A DNA stretch of 64,000 bases from Desmodus rotundus (GCF_022682495.2 NC_071391.1:126647896-126711895); one strand, 5' to 3'. Positions 12,660 through 24,345 are shown, numbered from the stretch's first letter. The notes: a model not told the origin generated them from the letters alone. Made by a program: numbers and translations.

Positions 12660-14030
12660 AACATGTGTTCTTACAGGAAAACTTAGGACAAGTCACCAAA
12701 ACTGGCCCGTACCCATTTAACACGGACGGTGTTATTATTTTTTTTGCTTTTTGCTCAAGATTTGTTTTTCATGATCTACAGTTACTCAAGTGAACACTTT
12801 CATTTCGTAACCTCTTTTGACTTAGAGCTGTTCATAGCTAATATTATCAGTCATTAAAAATGTTTCAATGCAGCAATGCATCTGTATTTTTCTTATTAAG
12901 CTTGGTTATCATGCAGAGCTTAGTGTGAATTACAGCACAGTATTATCTCATAAAAGTGGCAAGGTGGAAAAATTTGACTTAGCTGCAAAAATCGTTGAAC
13001 ATTTCCTAAGAGAAAACGAATCAAAAAGTCGCATGTCATTCCCACGACTAGCTTGTAGCAGACTTATTAATCAGATTCCATTGGAACATTTTCCTCACTG
13101 GGCTGCAGTGAGGATTCAATGAGAATATCAAGTTCTTGGTGCCCAGAGGCATCTAGTAAATGATGGTCATATATGTTTATATCCTCAAAAATAGACACAC
13201 ACCTACAAACAGGCATATACACATACACACACGCTATTTTGGTCCAACTCTCTTACAAAGAGTCCAATTCTAAAGGAAATGGATGAATATTCTCTTTAGA
13301 GTCTTAGCATGAAAGGTGGTCATCTCTTTTTTGTTTTGGGGGTTTGGGTCATTATCTGAGAACTTCAAATATCCCTTAGAGCCTCTGAGAGTCCAGCTCT
13401 GGTGTCCCCTGAACTCACGTTTCCAGGCTCACTGGGGAAACAAACCTTACAAGTATGAAGTACAACTCTAGACTTCACTTGAGTGATAACTGGAGACTGT
13501 GGTATAGGTGGGGTGTGGACTTCATGATCCATCTAGACTCCATGGGACTCTCTCTGGGACTGTGTGGAAGACTGTGTGGAACAGTACATGTATGTCCTGG
13601 ACTTGGAGAAGAAGAGCAGCCATTTGTGGGGTGGGAAATGATTTGAAGGACAGCAAGAGTCATCCTCCAGGATAGATAGACCAGGGTCTGAGACCAGGGG
13701 GTTTATGAGGCTATAAAAAGTAGCATCTTGGGAAGGTCCCATAAAGCTTCGGTAAGAGACAAATTTGGGCTTTACTTGGCTTGTGTTGTGCCAGTCACCA
13801 AGTACCGACCTAGTCCTTTCTCATTACATCACACACACCTTAACTGAAGTGTTACTTAAGTTAGAAGATGTGGGCATTACGCATAACCCCAGCCACATGG
13901 GGAGCTTGGAATAGGTAGGAGTGTTTACACCCCAGAAATTGGCAAATGATAAAATAGCAACACTTCTTTTTTTGAGACCCAATTTACCAGACCACCATGG
14001 CCTTGGAGGGTACATAGCATAATGATTTGA
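12660..14030. other. Intergenic, nothing recognised
   Basis: No gene recognised. A CA-rich stretch occurs around 13190-13235. Short open frames only. Confidence 0.45.
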
Positions 14031-14034
14031 CTTA

Positions 14035-14560
14035 CATATAATATAAAATTGTTACCACAAAAGTTTTGTTAACTTCTATCATCTCATAGAGATACAAAAA
14101 ATTTTTCTTCCTTGTGGTAAGAACTTTTAAGATATACTCTCTTAACAAATTTCAAATTTACTATATGACAATGTGACTATAGTCATCATGTTCTATGTTA
14201 CATCCCTCGCACTTATTTTGTAAATGGAAGCTTGTATTTTTTGATAACCTTCATCCAGTTCCCCTACCCCCACCCCTTACCTTTGATAACTACAAATTAA
14301 ATTTCTTTTTTCTATGAGTTTGATTTTTTTTAAAGTTAGATTCTACCTATAAGTGAAATCTTACAGTATTCGTCTTTCTCTGATTTATTTAACTTAGTAT
14401 AATGCCTTCAAGGTCCATCCATGCTGTCATAAAGGCAGGATTTCCCTTCTTAGGGCTGAATGGTACCTCATTGTGTGTGCACGTGTGTGTGTCTGTGTTA
14501 TCACATCTTCGTTCATCTGATGATGGACACTTAGATTGTTTCCGTGTCTCCTTGGGGGCT
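14035..14560 (-). repeat. L1 fragment, antisense
   Basis: Antisense L1 3' UTR ('tgactatagtcatcatgttc') passes into antisense ORF2-end sequence ('tataatgccttcaaggtcca' and 'agggctgaatggtacctcat'). A GT-rich run at 14475-14500 interrupts it. Confidence 0.75.
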
Positions 14561-14564
14561 TTGG

Positions 14565-15755
14565 GGTAAGGGGTGGGTAGAAACCTTTCATATCTTCACT
14601 TACTGGTTCGCCACTGGGGTAGAGATGTGTGTGAAGTGTTTTTAATTTTTCAAAAAGTTGCTTAGAGTCCAGTGGGGGAATCAGAGGCATGAGATTATGG
14701 TTTGTGGCAAAGCTTTATGGGAAAATCTCAGGTCCAGGAAGAATTCTTCCCAGAGGCAGTCAGCTGGGAGAGTAGAGGAGACATGGGCAGGGCGGAGTGT
14801 CAGGCAGAGGAAGCAACGTACTGGCAGGCAGGGCGCAGCCCAGGAACTGAGAGGCCGAGCTGCCTGGACTGCAGGGAACGTGGGGAGAGTGGTCAGGATG
14901 AGACGGAGGAAGTAGGAGGGGCTGATTGTGCAGACCTGGTGGGCCATGACAAGGATCTGTTCCTTACCCTGAAAGCCACAGGGAGACATCAGAGTGTCCC
15001 CGCTCTCTAAAGTTAAATTAAAAAAAGTTTCCTACTCTCACTGAAGGTTTTCCTTGTGCAGTGAGTAGCAGGATCAGAGAGAATAAGAGACATTCCTCCT
15101 TTTGTCATCCTCTCTCCCAAGCCCTGTGTCTTCTGAAGCATTGCTCATGAACAGGAACATGGCCTGGAACCCACTGGTCCCTCAGCACACGGCCAAATGC
15201 AGCCAGAAGGCCGGGGAGAATCAGCTCCTGGGGTTCGCTGAGCACATGGCAGTTTGGAGCAGTCCCCACCTCTCCGCAGCCTTCACCACAGAGGCTTCTG
15301 AAAGTGCATCTTGGGGCCCCAGAGCCGGTCAATGGAGGGCCCCACTTCTGTCGCAGAGAAGCGCAGGTCCAGGAAGGGCTGCTCCACTCCTGCTCTGCCT
15401 GCACAGGACAGAAAAAGGGGCTGCACCCGGCAGGGAGGAGTGACTCGCTCCTTTCTCTTCAGTCAGGTAAGGAAGGAGGGTCCACGCCCAAACTCTAAGC
15501 CTCAAGGAGATACAGGATGTCCCAACAGGCCTTGTAGAACGACTTAGTAATTTTCCAGTTACTAATTTGCCTTACCTGTTCTGTTCAAACAGGCTAATTG
15601 TTTCCTTAAAAAGACTCAAGTGTAGTGGGATGAGGTCACCAGAGACGTGCCTAAACAATCACAAACACTAGTCATGAGAGCACCAAGAGGTAACCAGTTA
15701 CTCAGGCTGTTGGTCTGATTTTTTAATCTTTTCTGAAAGCAAATTCGGTGAGGGC
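14565..15755. other. Intergenic, GC-rich block without recognisable gene
   Basis: Bases 14,660-15,550 are GC-rich and open in several frames on both strands (up to 113 codons). The frames share no domain or splice pattern I recognise, so I read them as compositional. Confidence 0.4.
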
Positions 15756-15769
15756 GCGCCCCCTGCTGG
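15756..15769 (-). promoter_or_regulatory. CTCF core motif
   Basis: The reverse complement, CCAGCAGGGGGCGC, fits the CTCF consensus CCASYAGRKGGCRS at all 14 positions. CTCF is the insulator and loop-anchor protein of vertebrates, and motif direction matters for looping; here it is on the - strand. It sits about 8.6 kb upstream of the PPP1R21 start codon in otherwise AT-rich DNA. Occupancy is an inference. Confidence 0.65.
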
Positions 15770-16135
15770 TAACAGGAAACTATGCAGGGTAGAAAGAACC
15801 GTTCAGCTGAGTGAGCGATTCCTCTGGGTGGGAGGATAATTGAGAATAGGTGGTGTTTTTGGAACGTTCTCAGCGGGGCACATTAATGGTTCTTTCTCAA
15901 TAAATATTTGTTGGTTGAAATGTGAAATTAAATTGATTAGTATAATCCATTAGTAATCATGATCTGGGAATGTGTGAATTTAATCAACAGTGAAAAATCT
16001 GCCAAAACAGAGAAAAAACAGGGAGAATTGATTTTTGGTCTGATGAGGAAAGAGAACATAACTTTGAGAGTTTCCATATACTGTTTGCTTTTACATTATG
16101 GGTATTATATTATCTCTATGTTCATATAGGACAGT
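15770..16135. other. Intergenic, nothing recognised
   Basis: AT-rich sequence with no recognised gene. 'tttctcaataaatatttgtt' at about 15893-15912 resembles a MIR or L2 3' end. Confidence 0.4.
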
Positions 16136-16139
16136 TCAA

Positions 16140-17250
16140 TTTTTTTATTACAAAAGTTTCCAAATATACACAAAAACAGGTGAAACATATAAATTCCCAT
16201 ATACTCACCACCCAGGTCCTGGAGTTATCAAGATTTTGTCACTCCTGCTTTATATATACCATTAATTTTTAGTTGCTTTTTCCCTTAAATTTTATAGCCC
16301 AGACATTATGTCACTTTGCCCTAAATACTGTACTGTAGTTAAGAATGCATTTCTAAAAACTGCGTATTTTTTATAACCACATATCATTATCACATCTAAA
16401 AATGTATAATCCCTTGGAGGCATCTATCTCCATCTCTCTCCTTTTCCTCCTTTCCTCTTAATTAACTTATCCTTATACACAGTGTGGGCCAAAAGTAGGT
16501 TTGCAGTTGTGAGTACGCAAAACACAGAGTTTATTATTATATTATTACTTATTCATTATTGTATTACTTTCTATATGAACCGAAAGCCTATTTTTACCCC
16601 ACCCTGTATAGTGAAATGTGCAGGTATTAAGGATACAGTTTGGTGAGTTTTGATCAAAGCATACACCAGGTAACCTGCACCCTTATCAACATAGAGAACG
16701 TTCCCATCACATCAGAAACTTTCCTCCTGTGCCTTCACTGTCTGCTCACCCTCCACCCCAACCGCTGCTCTGGTTTCTTTCACCGTGGATAAGTTTTGCC
16801 TGTCCCAGAATTTCATACGAAATGGAAACATATAGTATGTTCCTTTTTGTGAATAAGCTTCTTGTGCTCAGCACAGTGTTTTTGAGGAGGTCTGTCCCCA
16901 TTTTTGTATGTTCCTTTTATTGAATGGCATCCCATTGTATGTATGTATCAAAACTTGCTTATGTACAGTTCTGTTGTTGGACTTCTGAATTGTTTCCAAT
17001 TTGGAGTATTATGAAAAAAGCTGCCATGATTATTTTTTAAATAATTATTACGTGGACATATGTTTTCATGTCTGTTGGGTAAATACCCTGGAATAAAATA
17101 ACTGTTCACAGTGAGTGTGTATGTTTAACTTTGTAAGAAAACCCCAAGCCTCTTATAAGCACTCCCTGCTCTTCCACTTTTCCAGTTGTCCAGTAGTTCT
17201 GCATTCTGCATATGTCCACCGGCTTCCTTGTGGTGTCTCTTAACTTGTGC
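16140..17250 (-). repeat. L1 3' UTR and ORF2-end fragment, antisense, interrupted by a MITE
   Basis: Antisense L1 3' sequence such as 'ttggtgagttttgatcaaag' and 'gtatgtatcaaaacttgctt' runs across the segment. The MITE at 16484-16608 splits it, and the L1 text resumes directly after the insertion ('gtgaaatgtgcaggtattaa'). The element is old and non-coding. Confidence 0.75.
16484..16608. mobile_element. Short mariner-type MITE
   Basis: The ends are inverted: left 'cagtgtgggccaaaagtagg', and right end reverse complement 'cagggtggggtaaaaatagg'. TA dinucleotides flank it, as expected for Tc1/mariner insertion. The roughly 125 bp body is AT-rich and palindromic, with no coding capacity, so it must have moved with another element's transposase. 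The host L1 sequence continues on both sides, which confirms insertion. Confidence 0.75.
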
Positions 17251-17254
17251 TTTT

Positions 17255-18160
17255 AACCCTGGGTTTCCTATAAACTAGTTGGATCTAAAATCTGGATGCG
17301 ATTCATTTTAAATGCTTTGACAAGAATGCTTCAGACATGGTGCTGTGCGGTTTATCCTACATCTCAGGGGAAAGCACATGTTGCAGGGTTGCCCCTCTTA
17401 GTTAGGATGCTGAGACTGATCTGTGGACCCAGGTGGTGGCAGCCTTGTCCCCTGCAGTGCAAACTTCCCCATCATCCATCCCCTTATCTACTGGCTTCAA
17501 ATGGTTTTTGCTTTAAAGGGCTGAATAAGACACAGTTCTCACCCTAAAGATTTTGCAGTTTAGTTAAGAGCACATGACTAAATATTGCCTAAATATGTTT
17601 TTAAAAATTCTTCACAATTTAAAGAAAATAACTATCAGTAACAGTTCAGATTTTTTAAATGCTGAATGACATCAAAAAAGGATAACAGAGAGAAAAGAAG
17701 GAATTAATGTAAAAAAGTACTTGTCAGATGGTGTGGAGTAGGGAAGCCCTTTAAAATGAGCAAGAGAAGGGGTGTGCTCGGAGACAGAGGCGTGCAGGGG
17801 AAGCTGATTGAAAATCACAACAAGGGAAGCAGAGTGTGGGAAAGGTAAACGGCCCAGGTGTTTTCCTATGGAACTAAGAAGCTGTTTTTAACCTACGAAG
17901 CTAGCAATCTGTGGCAAGAAGGAGAGCTGCCTGGACTCATGGAAGACAGGAGTCCATTCTTCGGTAGACCTGTTGCCTCAGGTGAAGCCTGAAGATGGGT
18001 ACCATTTGTAGAGCTGTAGAGAAAGACGATAAAAGCCTGTCCTCTTACAGAGTCAGAGGCCTGTGCCCTTTCTCTGCCCCTCTGTGTGATACTGGCAAGG
18101 AATAAGGTGGTGAAATTTGCCATAGAGAAAGCAAGTAAACAATGGGTAGTGGTAAAGCAT
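17255..18160. other. Intergenic, nothing recognised
   Basis: No recognisable gene, RNA or repeat family. Confidence 0.4.
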
Positions 18161-18164
18161 TTTT

Positions 18165-18885
18165 AGAAATTAAGGACGCCAATAAGCACATGAGAGGATG
18201 TTCAACATTGCAAGTCATTAGGGAAACGCAAATCAGAACCACAATGAGATAGTACTTTGCACCCATTAGGATGACTATTGTTTTTAAAAAATGTCTATTT
18301 ATGCGTGAATGAATAAATAAAATGTGGTGTATTATTCAGCTTTAAAATTTAATGAAATTCTGATATGACATGGAGGAAACTTGAAGATGTTATGCTAAAT
18401 GAAATAAGCCAAGCACAAACGGGCAAAGATTGTATGATTCTGCTTATATGAGATACTAAAGTAGTCAAATTGATAGAAATAGAAAACAGAATGATAGTTG
18501 CCAGGGGCTGGGAAGAGACGGGAATAAAGAGTAAGTACTTAATAATAGGGAGTTTCAGTTCGAAAACTTGAAAAAGTTCTACAGGTAGATGGTGGTGATT
18601 GTTGCACAACGGTGTTCATCTGCTTAATGACACTGGAAAAAATGGTATATTTTTAAAAAGGTTTTATTTACTTATTTTTAGAGAGAGGGGAAGGGAGAAA
18701 GAAAGAGAGGGAGAGAAACATCAATGTGTGGTTGCCTCTTGCGCACCCCTGCAGGGGACCTGGCCTGCAACCCAGGCACGTGCCCTGATGGGGAATCGAA
18801 CCGCTAACCCTTTGGTTTGCCAGCCAGCACTCAATCCATTGAGTCACACCAGCCAGGTAAAAATGGTAAATTTTATGTTAGGCAT
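18165..18885 (+). repeat. L1 3' fragment, sense, split by a VES SINE
   Basis: 'aatcagaaccacaatgagat', 'atgctaaatgaaataagcca' and 'gttgccaggggctgggaaga' follow the L1 ORF2 end and 3' UTR in order. The VES copy at 18654-18858 interrupts it, and the L1 text resumes with 'aaaaatggtaaattttatgt'. Confidence 0.8.
18654..18858 (-). mobile_element. VES SINE (bat tRNA-derived), antisense
   Basis: Antisense order: T/A-rich tail, GA-rich segment, then the tRNA-derived head ending 'caatccattgagtcacacca' (sense: tggtgtgactcaatggattg, the A box region). Target-site duplications of 16 bp with one mismatch flank it at 18638-18653 and 18859-18874. It was inserted into an L1 by L1-type target-primed retrotransposition. 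Confidence 0.9.
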
Positions 18886-21510
18886 TTCCCTCCCTGCCCT
18901 GCCTGCCCCACACACTGAGGATGCCCACATTGTAGAATTCACAGTGGACTTCCAGAAATGTGAAAGTTAAATCTTTACTTTCCACCTCTTCTACTTCTCC
19001 CCACCCCCTGCCAAAAGGCCAGACTTAAAAGCCAGTGCATTCTTGGGAGTGGAGGGTGGGGGGATTGAGCAAAAAAGAAAAGAACTCATGGACCAGACAA
19101 CAGTGTCAACAGCCTGCTGATGGGGAGGGGGTGGAGGTGGAAGAGAGTATAAGGGGGATAAATGGTGATGAAAAAAAGTACAATAAAATATGAACTATGA
19201 AAATAAAAAAGCCAGTACATCCTGTCTTCCCATATCTAGTTTTATCACCCATTGTTCCTCAGGACGCATCCTCTGTTTTACAGCGGGCCAGCTCTCCAAC
19301 AGGAAGGGCAAATCAGGATTCACAGGCAGGAGAATGGAGAAAAGAGAAGGCTCCATGCTTCAGAAAACACAACTCTTCAATATCAAAGTGTAATAGGTTA
19401 TCAAGATTAACTTCCAATAGGTTATCAAGATGATCAATATTAGCATGTTACTTCTGCCCCTTTCTCCTAAACAGCTCTACTGTTATCTACTTCATGAAGG
19501 ACCAAGTCCCAACAAATATCACGCTGTATAATCCACCCCTTGGCATCCTCCCTCCTAATCTAGGGTTCATTCACCTTCTGATCATTTAAGCTGAATGGCC
19601 AAGGTTTCCCACAAGTGGCACTTAACAGAGAAAATACAGTCTGCAGTAGAGGCAAAGGACCTGGGTTCTAGTTTTGCTTCTGCCGTTGTCTGCCATGTGA
19701 CTCTGGACAAGGTATGTCAGGGCTCTGTGCCTGGTCTATTCTTCTTTCTTGCTGAGATGGAGACAGGCAAAGCTTGAGGGCATGGCCAAAGGAAGGAGTT
19801 GCAAAACCTCAAAGTCTAGAATTTCTATTTTTAGTGTAGAGTTCCTCAAATTCTACAGATGAAAATCTACAGATTTTTCCTGACTACTCATTACAAAACC
19901 TGAATTTTGGAGCTAGCTGCTCATCAAGAGAAAATCATTTGAAGGGAAGTGTTTTCTCCCTGCGCCCCACCCCCCCATGTTATTTTAATTTCATAGTACA
20001 GTGATAGGCGTTTCCCACTGGATTAAAAATATAAATAACAACAAGGACAATTTGTCATAATATGAGGCCCACAAGTTGCCTTCTTTAATCCTTTTCTTAT
20101 ATAAACACTGCTGTCCATTATCTCAGTAATCAGGAGTGGTGACCAGCCTCGAGGGTTGTGAAACCAGGCCAGAGAAAACCGTAACTTAGTTACCACAATG
20201 ACCACCAGGGCAGATGCTGGTGGGGCTTGCTGGTCTTTCGACGTCACTGCGGTATCTACTACATACCCACAGGTTATTATGGAGTAGACTATGATTTCAG
20301 AAAATAGAGCTTTGAAGCTTGAAGGAAGTTCTTGATTTTCCGATGTATACAAACATGGAAAACACATCTCTACTGTACCAAGAAACAACGCTCACTCAGA
20401 GACTGACAATGTCATCTAAGTAACCCAGTGGCACAGCTGATCACTGTTTGTACGACCAAGGGAAGTTCCGCACTGTTATCTAGTTATATATTTTTGATTC
20501 CCGTTATTTGCAGTAGTTGTGTTCTACAAAATCACCACAAACACTGAATTACTGAATAACCTTTCTCCTGGGGAAAATAAAAGGTTAGGTTCCTGCAAGC
20601 CTTTTCTTTTTCTATGACAGATCTGGTCTTCCACAATCTCCTCTCCATTGGAAGAGGAAATTCATTGGTTAATACCTTCCCAGTCCTTTCAGTCAAACCA
20701 GTTTTCTTTTAGTGTACAACAGTCCCTCCTTTCACAAAATGCTCCTTCGTTCTGAGTGTTGTCCTCTCCCTCTCACCTCCAAGATCACTTCTGGGAATGT
20801 GGAGAGGGTACTGTGCCTTTGAGGTCAGGGCACAGGATCCCAGATCTGCATCAAGCAGGTTTCTGGGCCTCACGGCCTCTCCAGTGATGGTCCCTTGCTT
20901 AACCTGCCACAGAAGTCTGCATTTGAGGGAAGTGTAGTCTCTCTTGGTTTATTCATCGCCTAGGGATTTTCCCAGCTGACCTGCCTGTCTGATGTGACTG
21001 AGACCTCATGTTAGAGCTGACTGACCCAGGGATGTACCTCACCCAAGGTGGGCCAGCAGAGAACTTCCTTGTGTTTTTGCAAACTGAAACTGAGCAACCT
21101 AGTTCATCTCTGGAGGGAAAGTTGTGAGACAAGGACTGGAGGGCCGCTATGCTTGCAACCCAGCAGAAGCACAGGTAGCCCAGCAGCAGGAAGCTGCATA
21201 GACAGAGAGGATGGAAGTTGCAGAAGCATTATGGTCCCTGGTCTAAGTTGTTCTTGAGGTCCTGCAAACTTCTCTTTTCTCCTATTGTTCTGAGATCTAC
21301 CCATACATCCTTTTAGTAAATTTCCTCCTTTGGGTGAAATCTAGTGTCAGTGTCTGACACCTGCAGCTGAAAAAGAAAATCCTAAGGCAGTATGTTTTTA
21401 AATGCTTTAATGATCATCACAGAACTTGCATATTTACAGTAACTCCAAGCCACCTTAATTTACACCACTTATCGGTTGGGAACTATTGATGGAAAGCATA
21501 TGAGACAATC
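18886..21510. other. Intergenic; one MIR-like piece, otherwise nothing recognised
   Basis: A MIR-like core lies at about 19640-19760 ('gccatgtgactctggacaag'). No coding region is supported. The longest open frame (121 codons on the - strand at 20023-20388) has no recognisable domain. Confidence 0.4.
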
Positions 21511-21514
21511 AAGG

Positions 21515-22510
21515 TTTTAAAAAAAAATTTGTTATTGTGAGATGTAACACCCATACAAAGAAGTGCACAAAACAAAAATGTATCTCATGAGGAATTATCA
21601 CAAAGTTAACACCTGTGTAACTATCACACAGAATTAGAACATTGCCAACACCTCTGAAGCCCAATAGTTACCTCCTTCTTCCCTCCAAAAAGTAATCAAG
21701 CTCCTGACTTTCATGGTTTGCATTTGCTTATTTTTCTTTCTAGTTTTATTACCCAAGCATGGATCCCTGAACCCTGTAGTTGAGTCATGCCCTTTTTTGA
21801 ATGTTATACAAATGAAATCATACAATATAATTGTTTTGGGGTATGGCTTCTTTTGTTCTGAATTATGTTTTCAGATTTACCTAATAGTTAACTGTAGCTA
21901 TATTTCAGTTTTTTAAAAATTGCTGTTTACTATGATGAATATATATGTTTTCAGGTGAGTCAATAATACCAAATTCTTTTCTTTTTACGATTTTTTAAAA
22001 TTGTCATTCTATTACAGTTGTCCCAATTTTTACCCCTTTGCCCTCCTCCACCCATCCCACCCCCCCATCAAATATTTTTTCTAAATGATTGTTCCACTTT
22101 ATATTCCTATCAACGTTTTACGAGAGTTTTTCTCGTTCCACATCCTAACTCTCGTCAGTCTTTTGAATTTCTGCCGTTTGTATGGTGTGCATGGTATCTC
22201 ACTGTGGTTTTAATTTCACTTCCTCTGGTTACTAATGAAACTGAACGCCCTTTTGTACATTTCATGACTGTTTCTATATCTTCTTTTGTGAAATGCCTGT
22301 GAAGTTTCTTGTCCACTTTTCTATTTGGTTGCCTGCTTTTCTCCTTACTGATTTGCAAGAGCTCCTTATGTACTTGGATGAGGCCTCCGTTGGATATATA
22401 TGTTGCAAGCATCTCCCACGCTGTGGCTCGCCTTTCACTCAGTGGTGTTTTTGAGGAAAAGAGTCTTAACTTTAATGTATTCAGACTTATCAATTGGGAT
22501 TTGAGACAAT
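21515..22510 (-). repeat. L1 3' UTR and ORF2 C-terminal fragment, antisense
   Basis: Antisense L1 3' UTR ('gtgtaactatcacacagaat') is followed by ORF2 C-terminal sequence. On the - strand 22155-22493 is open for 112 codons and shows the L1 ORF2 segment RHFTKEDIETVMKCTK, followed by an IKTTVRYH motif. The open frame is a remnant and lacks the endonuclease and reverse transcriptase domains. Confidence 0.85.
21985..22085 (-). repeat. Younger LINE/HAL1 3' end nested in the L1
   Basis: 'ctattacagttgtcccaatt' is the reverse complement of the same motif found at the 3' end of the HAL1 copy near 60545 ('gggacaactgtaatagcata'). It breaks the older L1 text, which resumes near 22090. Confidence 0.6.
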
Positions 22511-22754
22511 GTATCTGACAGAATCACCAATTAAGCAATGGAAAATAAATTTCCCAATTCAGTAAAATTGGGAAATTTACTGAAATTCAGTAAAATTTTG
22601 GCCCTTATAGCCAAAGTTGCACATTCTTTCTTTGGAATGTCATTTCTGAGATGGCATTTTATTTTTAAATGATTGGACATTCCATTCCATTACAAACCAC
22701 AGAAAGACATGTACAGTATTTAATTTAATTGCTTGGTGGTGCGATGGAAAACTA

Positions 22755-22790
22755 ATAATAATAATAGTAGTAGTAGCAGGAGTAGTAATA
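22755..22790. repeat. Trinucleotide (AAT/AGT)n tract
   Basis: AAT repeats change to AGT repeats and then degrade. It is a simple microsatellite. Confidence 0.9.
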
Positions 22791-22979
22791 AAATTGTTGT
22801 TTTTAAAGTTTGCTGAACAATAGCACATGGCTATTAAATTGAAAAATATAAACAACACATTAAAAGTTTGTCACCCTTTTACATATTACAGTGGCTGAAA
22901 AGTACTTACAGGTTCAGCCTTTCACTATAAAATCCCAGGCATATTCATAGCCAAACAAGAAACTGGGAGAGCACAAATA

Positions 22980-23350
22980 GTTTTTTAAATCATGGTAAAT
23001 TGCAAGCATTCTAAATTACCGATGTAACTATCATCCCTGTACCTGTTACCTAGATAATAAATTTTAACATTCTATTTAATTTAAAAATTAAATAAAAATA
23101 ACAGTTAATGCTCCTTTGTTCTCCTGTTTCATCCTCTTTCTCCTTTTCTTACTAGAGGAAGCCACTATCCAGAATTTGACAGTTCTTGTTTTTCTATTTT
23201 TGTACGTTTCTGTTTTCATTAACAAATACTGCTTTGTGCTTTTTAAATGTATTTTTCCATGCTATTGTATACTGCAATTTGAGGTTAAACATAGTGCTTT
23301 ATCATGTTGATATATGCAGATCTATTGTAAGTCATTAGTTTTAACTGCCG
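22980..23350 (-). repeat. Possible old L1 3' fragment, antisense
   Basis: Text such as 'gatgtaactatcatccctgt' and 'gcctctatccagaatttgac'-like sequence resembles antisense old L1 3' UTR. Divergence makes the family uncertain. Confidence 0.4.
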
Positions 23351-23850
23351 TGTTGTAATTTATGGCAAACGTATACTCTGAATTTATTTCATTCCTCTAC
23401 CAATGAACATTTCTGTGTAGCAGTAAGTGCAATGTCAAGAACATCTAACATATAATAGGTCCTCAAAACTTATTTAATAAATGAATAGAGGCAGGCTGTT
23501 AAATAAAAGTGGTATAAGATATCTCAGGTAAAATACTTTTTGTTTCAATTCTCCAGTTTTTTGTCAACATCTACCCTATTTGCATGCGTAGCAGGTTATC
23601 GTTCCTGAAAATTTCTAATGTCTTTTTAACCAATCCACTGAAAAAGGCTCTGATGTGTTTTGCGTGTAGGGGCAGCGAATGGACTGGGTGGAGAAAGAAC
23701 ACAAAGAAATCTCAACGTCAAAATATAAAACAATAAAGGTTTGTGTGGTGTGGAGCAGTGTTATACATTCAGGGGAGGTCTGAGAGTTTACAATTCAGGG
23801 CATGGCCAGTGCTGCTACCACATCCGGATAAAGAAATAGCGGAAAGACAT
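23351..23850. other. PPP1R21 promoter flank, nothing recognised
   Basis: AT-rich sequence leading into the CpG island, with no gene. 'catctaacatataataggtc' to 'tatttaataaatgaatag' (23440-23487) looks like a MIR/L2 3' end. Confidence 0.4.
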
Positions 23851-23903
23851 AGGTCTTTCTCTGCGTGTACGTTCTGAAAGATGGAACCATCAAATGCCAG
23901 ACG

Positions 23904-23917
23904 GTTGCCATGGGAAC
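23904..23917. promoter_or_regulatory. RFX X-box-like palindrome
   Basis: GTTGCCATGGGAAC differs by one base from the palindromic RFX-factor site GTTGCCATGGCAAC. It lies at the upstream edge of the CpG island, about 480 bp before the PPP1R21 start codon. RFX factors regulate ciliary and other genes; a role here is inference. Confidence 0.45.
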
Positions 23918-24077
23918 CAGAGGGGGAGGGAGAGCACGAGGGCCAGAATTCTTTCTACACTTAGAATGTTTCTTCCGGTCCTCGCCTCTTCGCAACCACC
24001 GCCCCTTTCCTCGGTTTCCCGCCCGTTCGGTGGACTCATTCTCTTCCCCTCTTGACCCTCCTTCTCCATTCCAAGTT

Positions 24078-24106
24078 GCCATCTTGGACCATGCGTCAAG
24101 ATGGCG
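24078..24106. promoter_or_regulatory. Inverted pair of YY1 motifs
   Basis: GCCATCTTGG at 24078-24087 and CAAGATGGCG at 24097-24106 are the same YY1 core in opposite orientations, 9 bp apart. YY1 sites of the AAGATGGCG type often lie at or just downstream of the transcription start of CpG-island promoters, so this pair may mark the start region. Confidence 0.6.
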
Positions 24107-24327
24107 TCCTCTGCTCCCAGATACTCAACCCAGGCGAGCCAGCGAGGCTGCGCGCGCACGTGCTTGGGCGCAGGAGGGTGGAGCGGTGACGTTCAGACGT
24201 CGCCCCGCCTCCGGCAGTCGCTCCTCCCCTGGGCGAACCCGGAAGTGGAGGAGGAGGCGCGGCGGCAGCAGCGGTGGCGAAGCGGGCAGGCGCTGGCTGA
24301 GCCGTATCGGGGAGCGTGTCTGGGGTT

Positions 24328-24345
24328 GGGGGCGGGGGGCGGGGC
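24328..24345 (+). promoter_or_regulatory. Overlapping Sp1/KLF GC boxes
   Basis: GGGGGCGGGG at 24328-24337 and GGGGCGGGGC at 24336-24345 are two canonical GC boxes. They end 43 bp before the start codon, so they may lie in the 5' UTR. Confidence 0.6.

Noticed and set aside
14658..15547. Clustered open frames of 80-113 codons on both strands
   Set aside because: The frames overlap on opposite strands and lack any recognisable domain. GC content explains their length.
18654..18858. tRNA-like sequence as a tRNA gene (and the same for the other VES copies)
   Set aside because: The tRNA-related part is the head of a VES SINE with tail and target duplications. It does not fold as an intact tRNA.
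22155..22493. 112-codon - strand frame as a possible gene
   Set aside because: It is the C-terminal part of L1 ORF2 (RHFTKEDI and IKTTVRYH motifs) within a longer L1 remnant.
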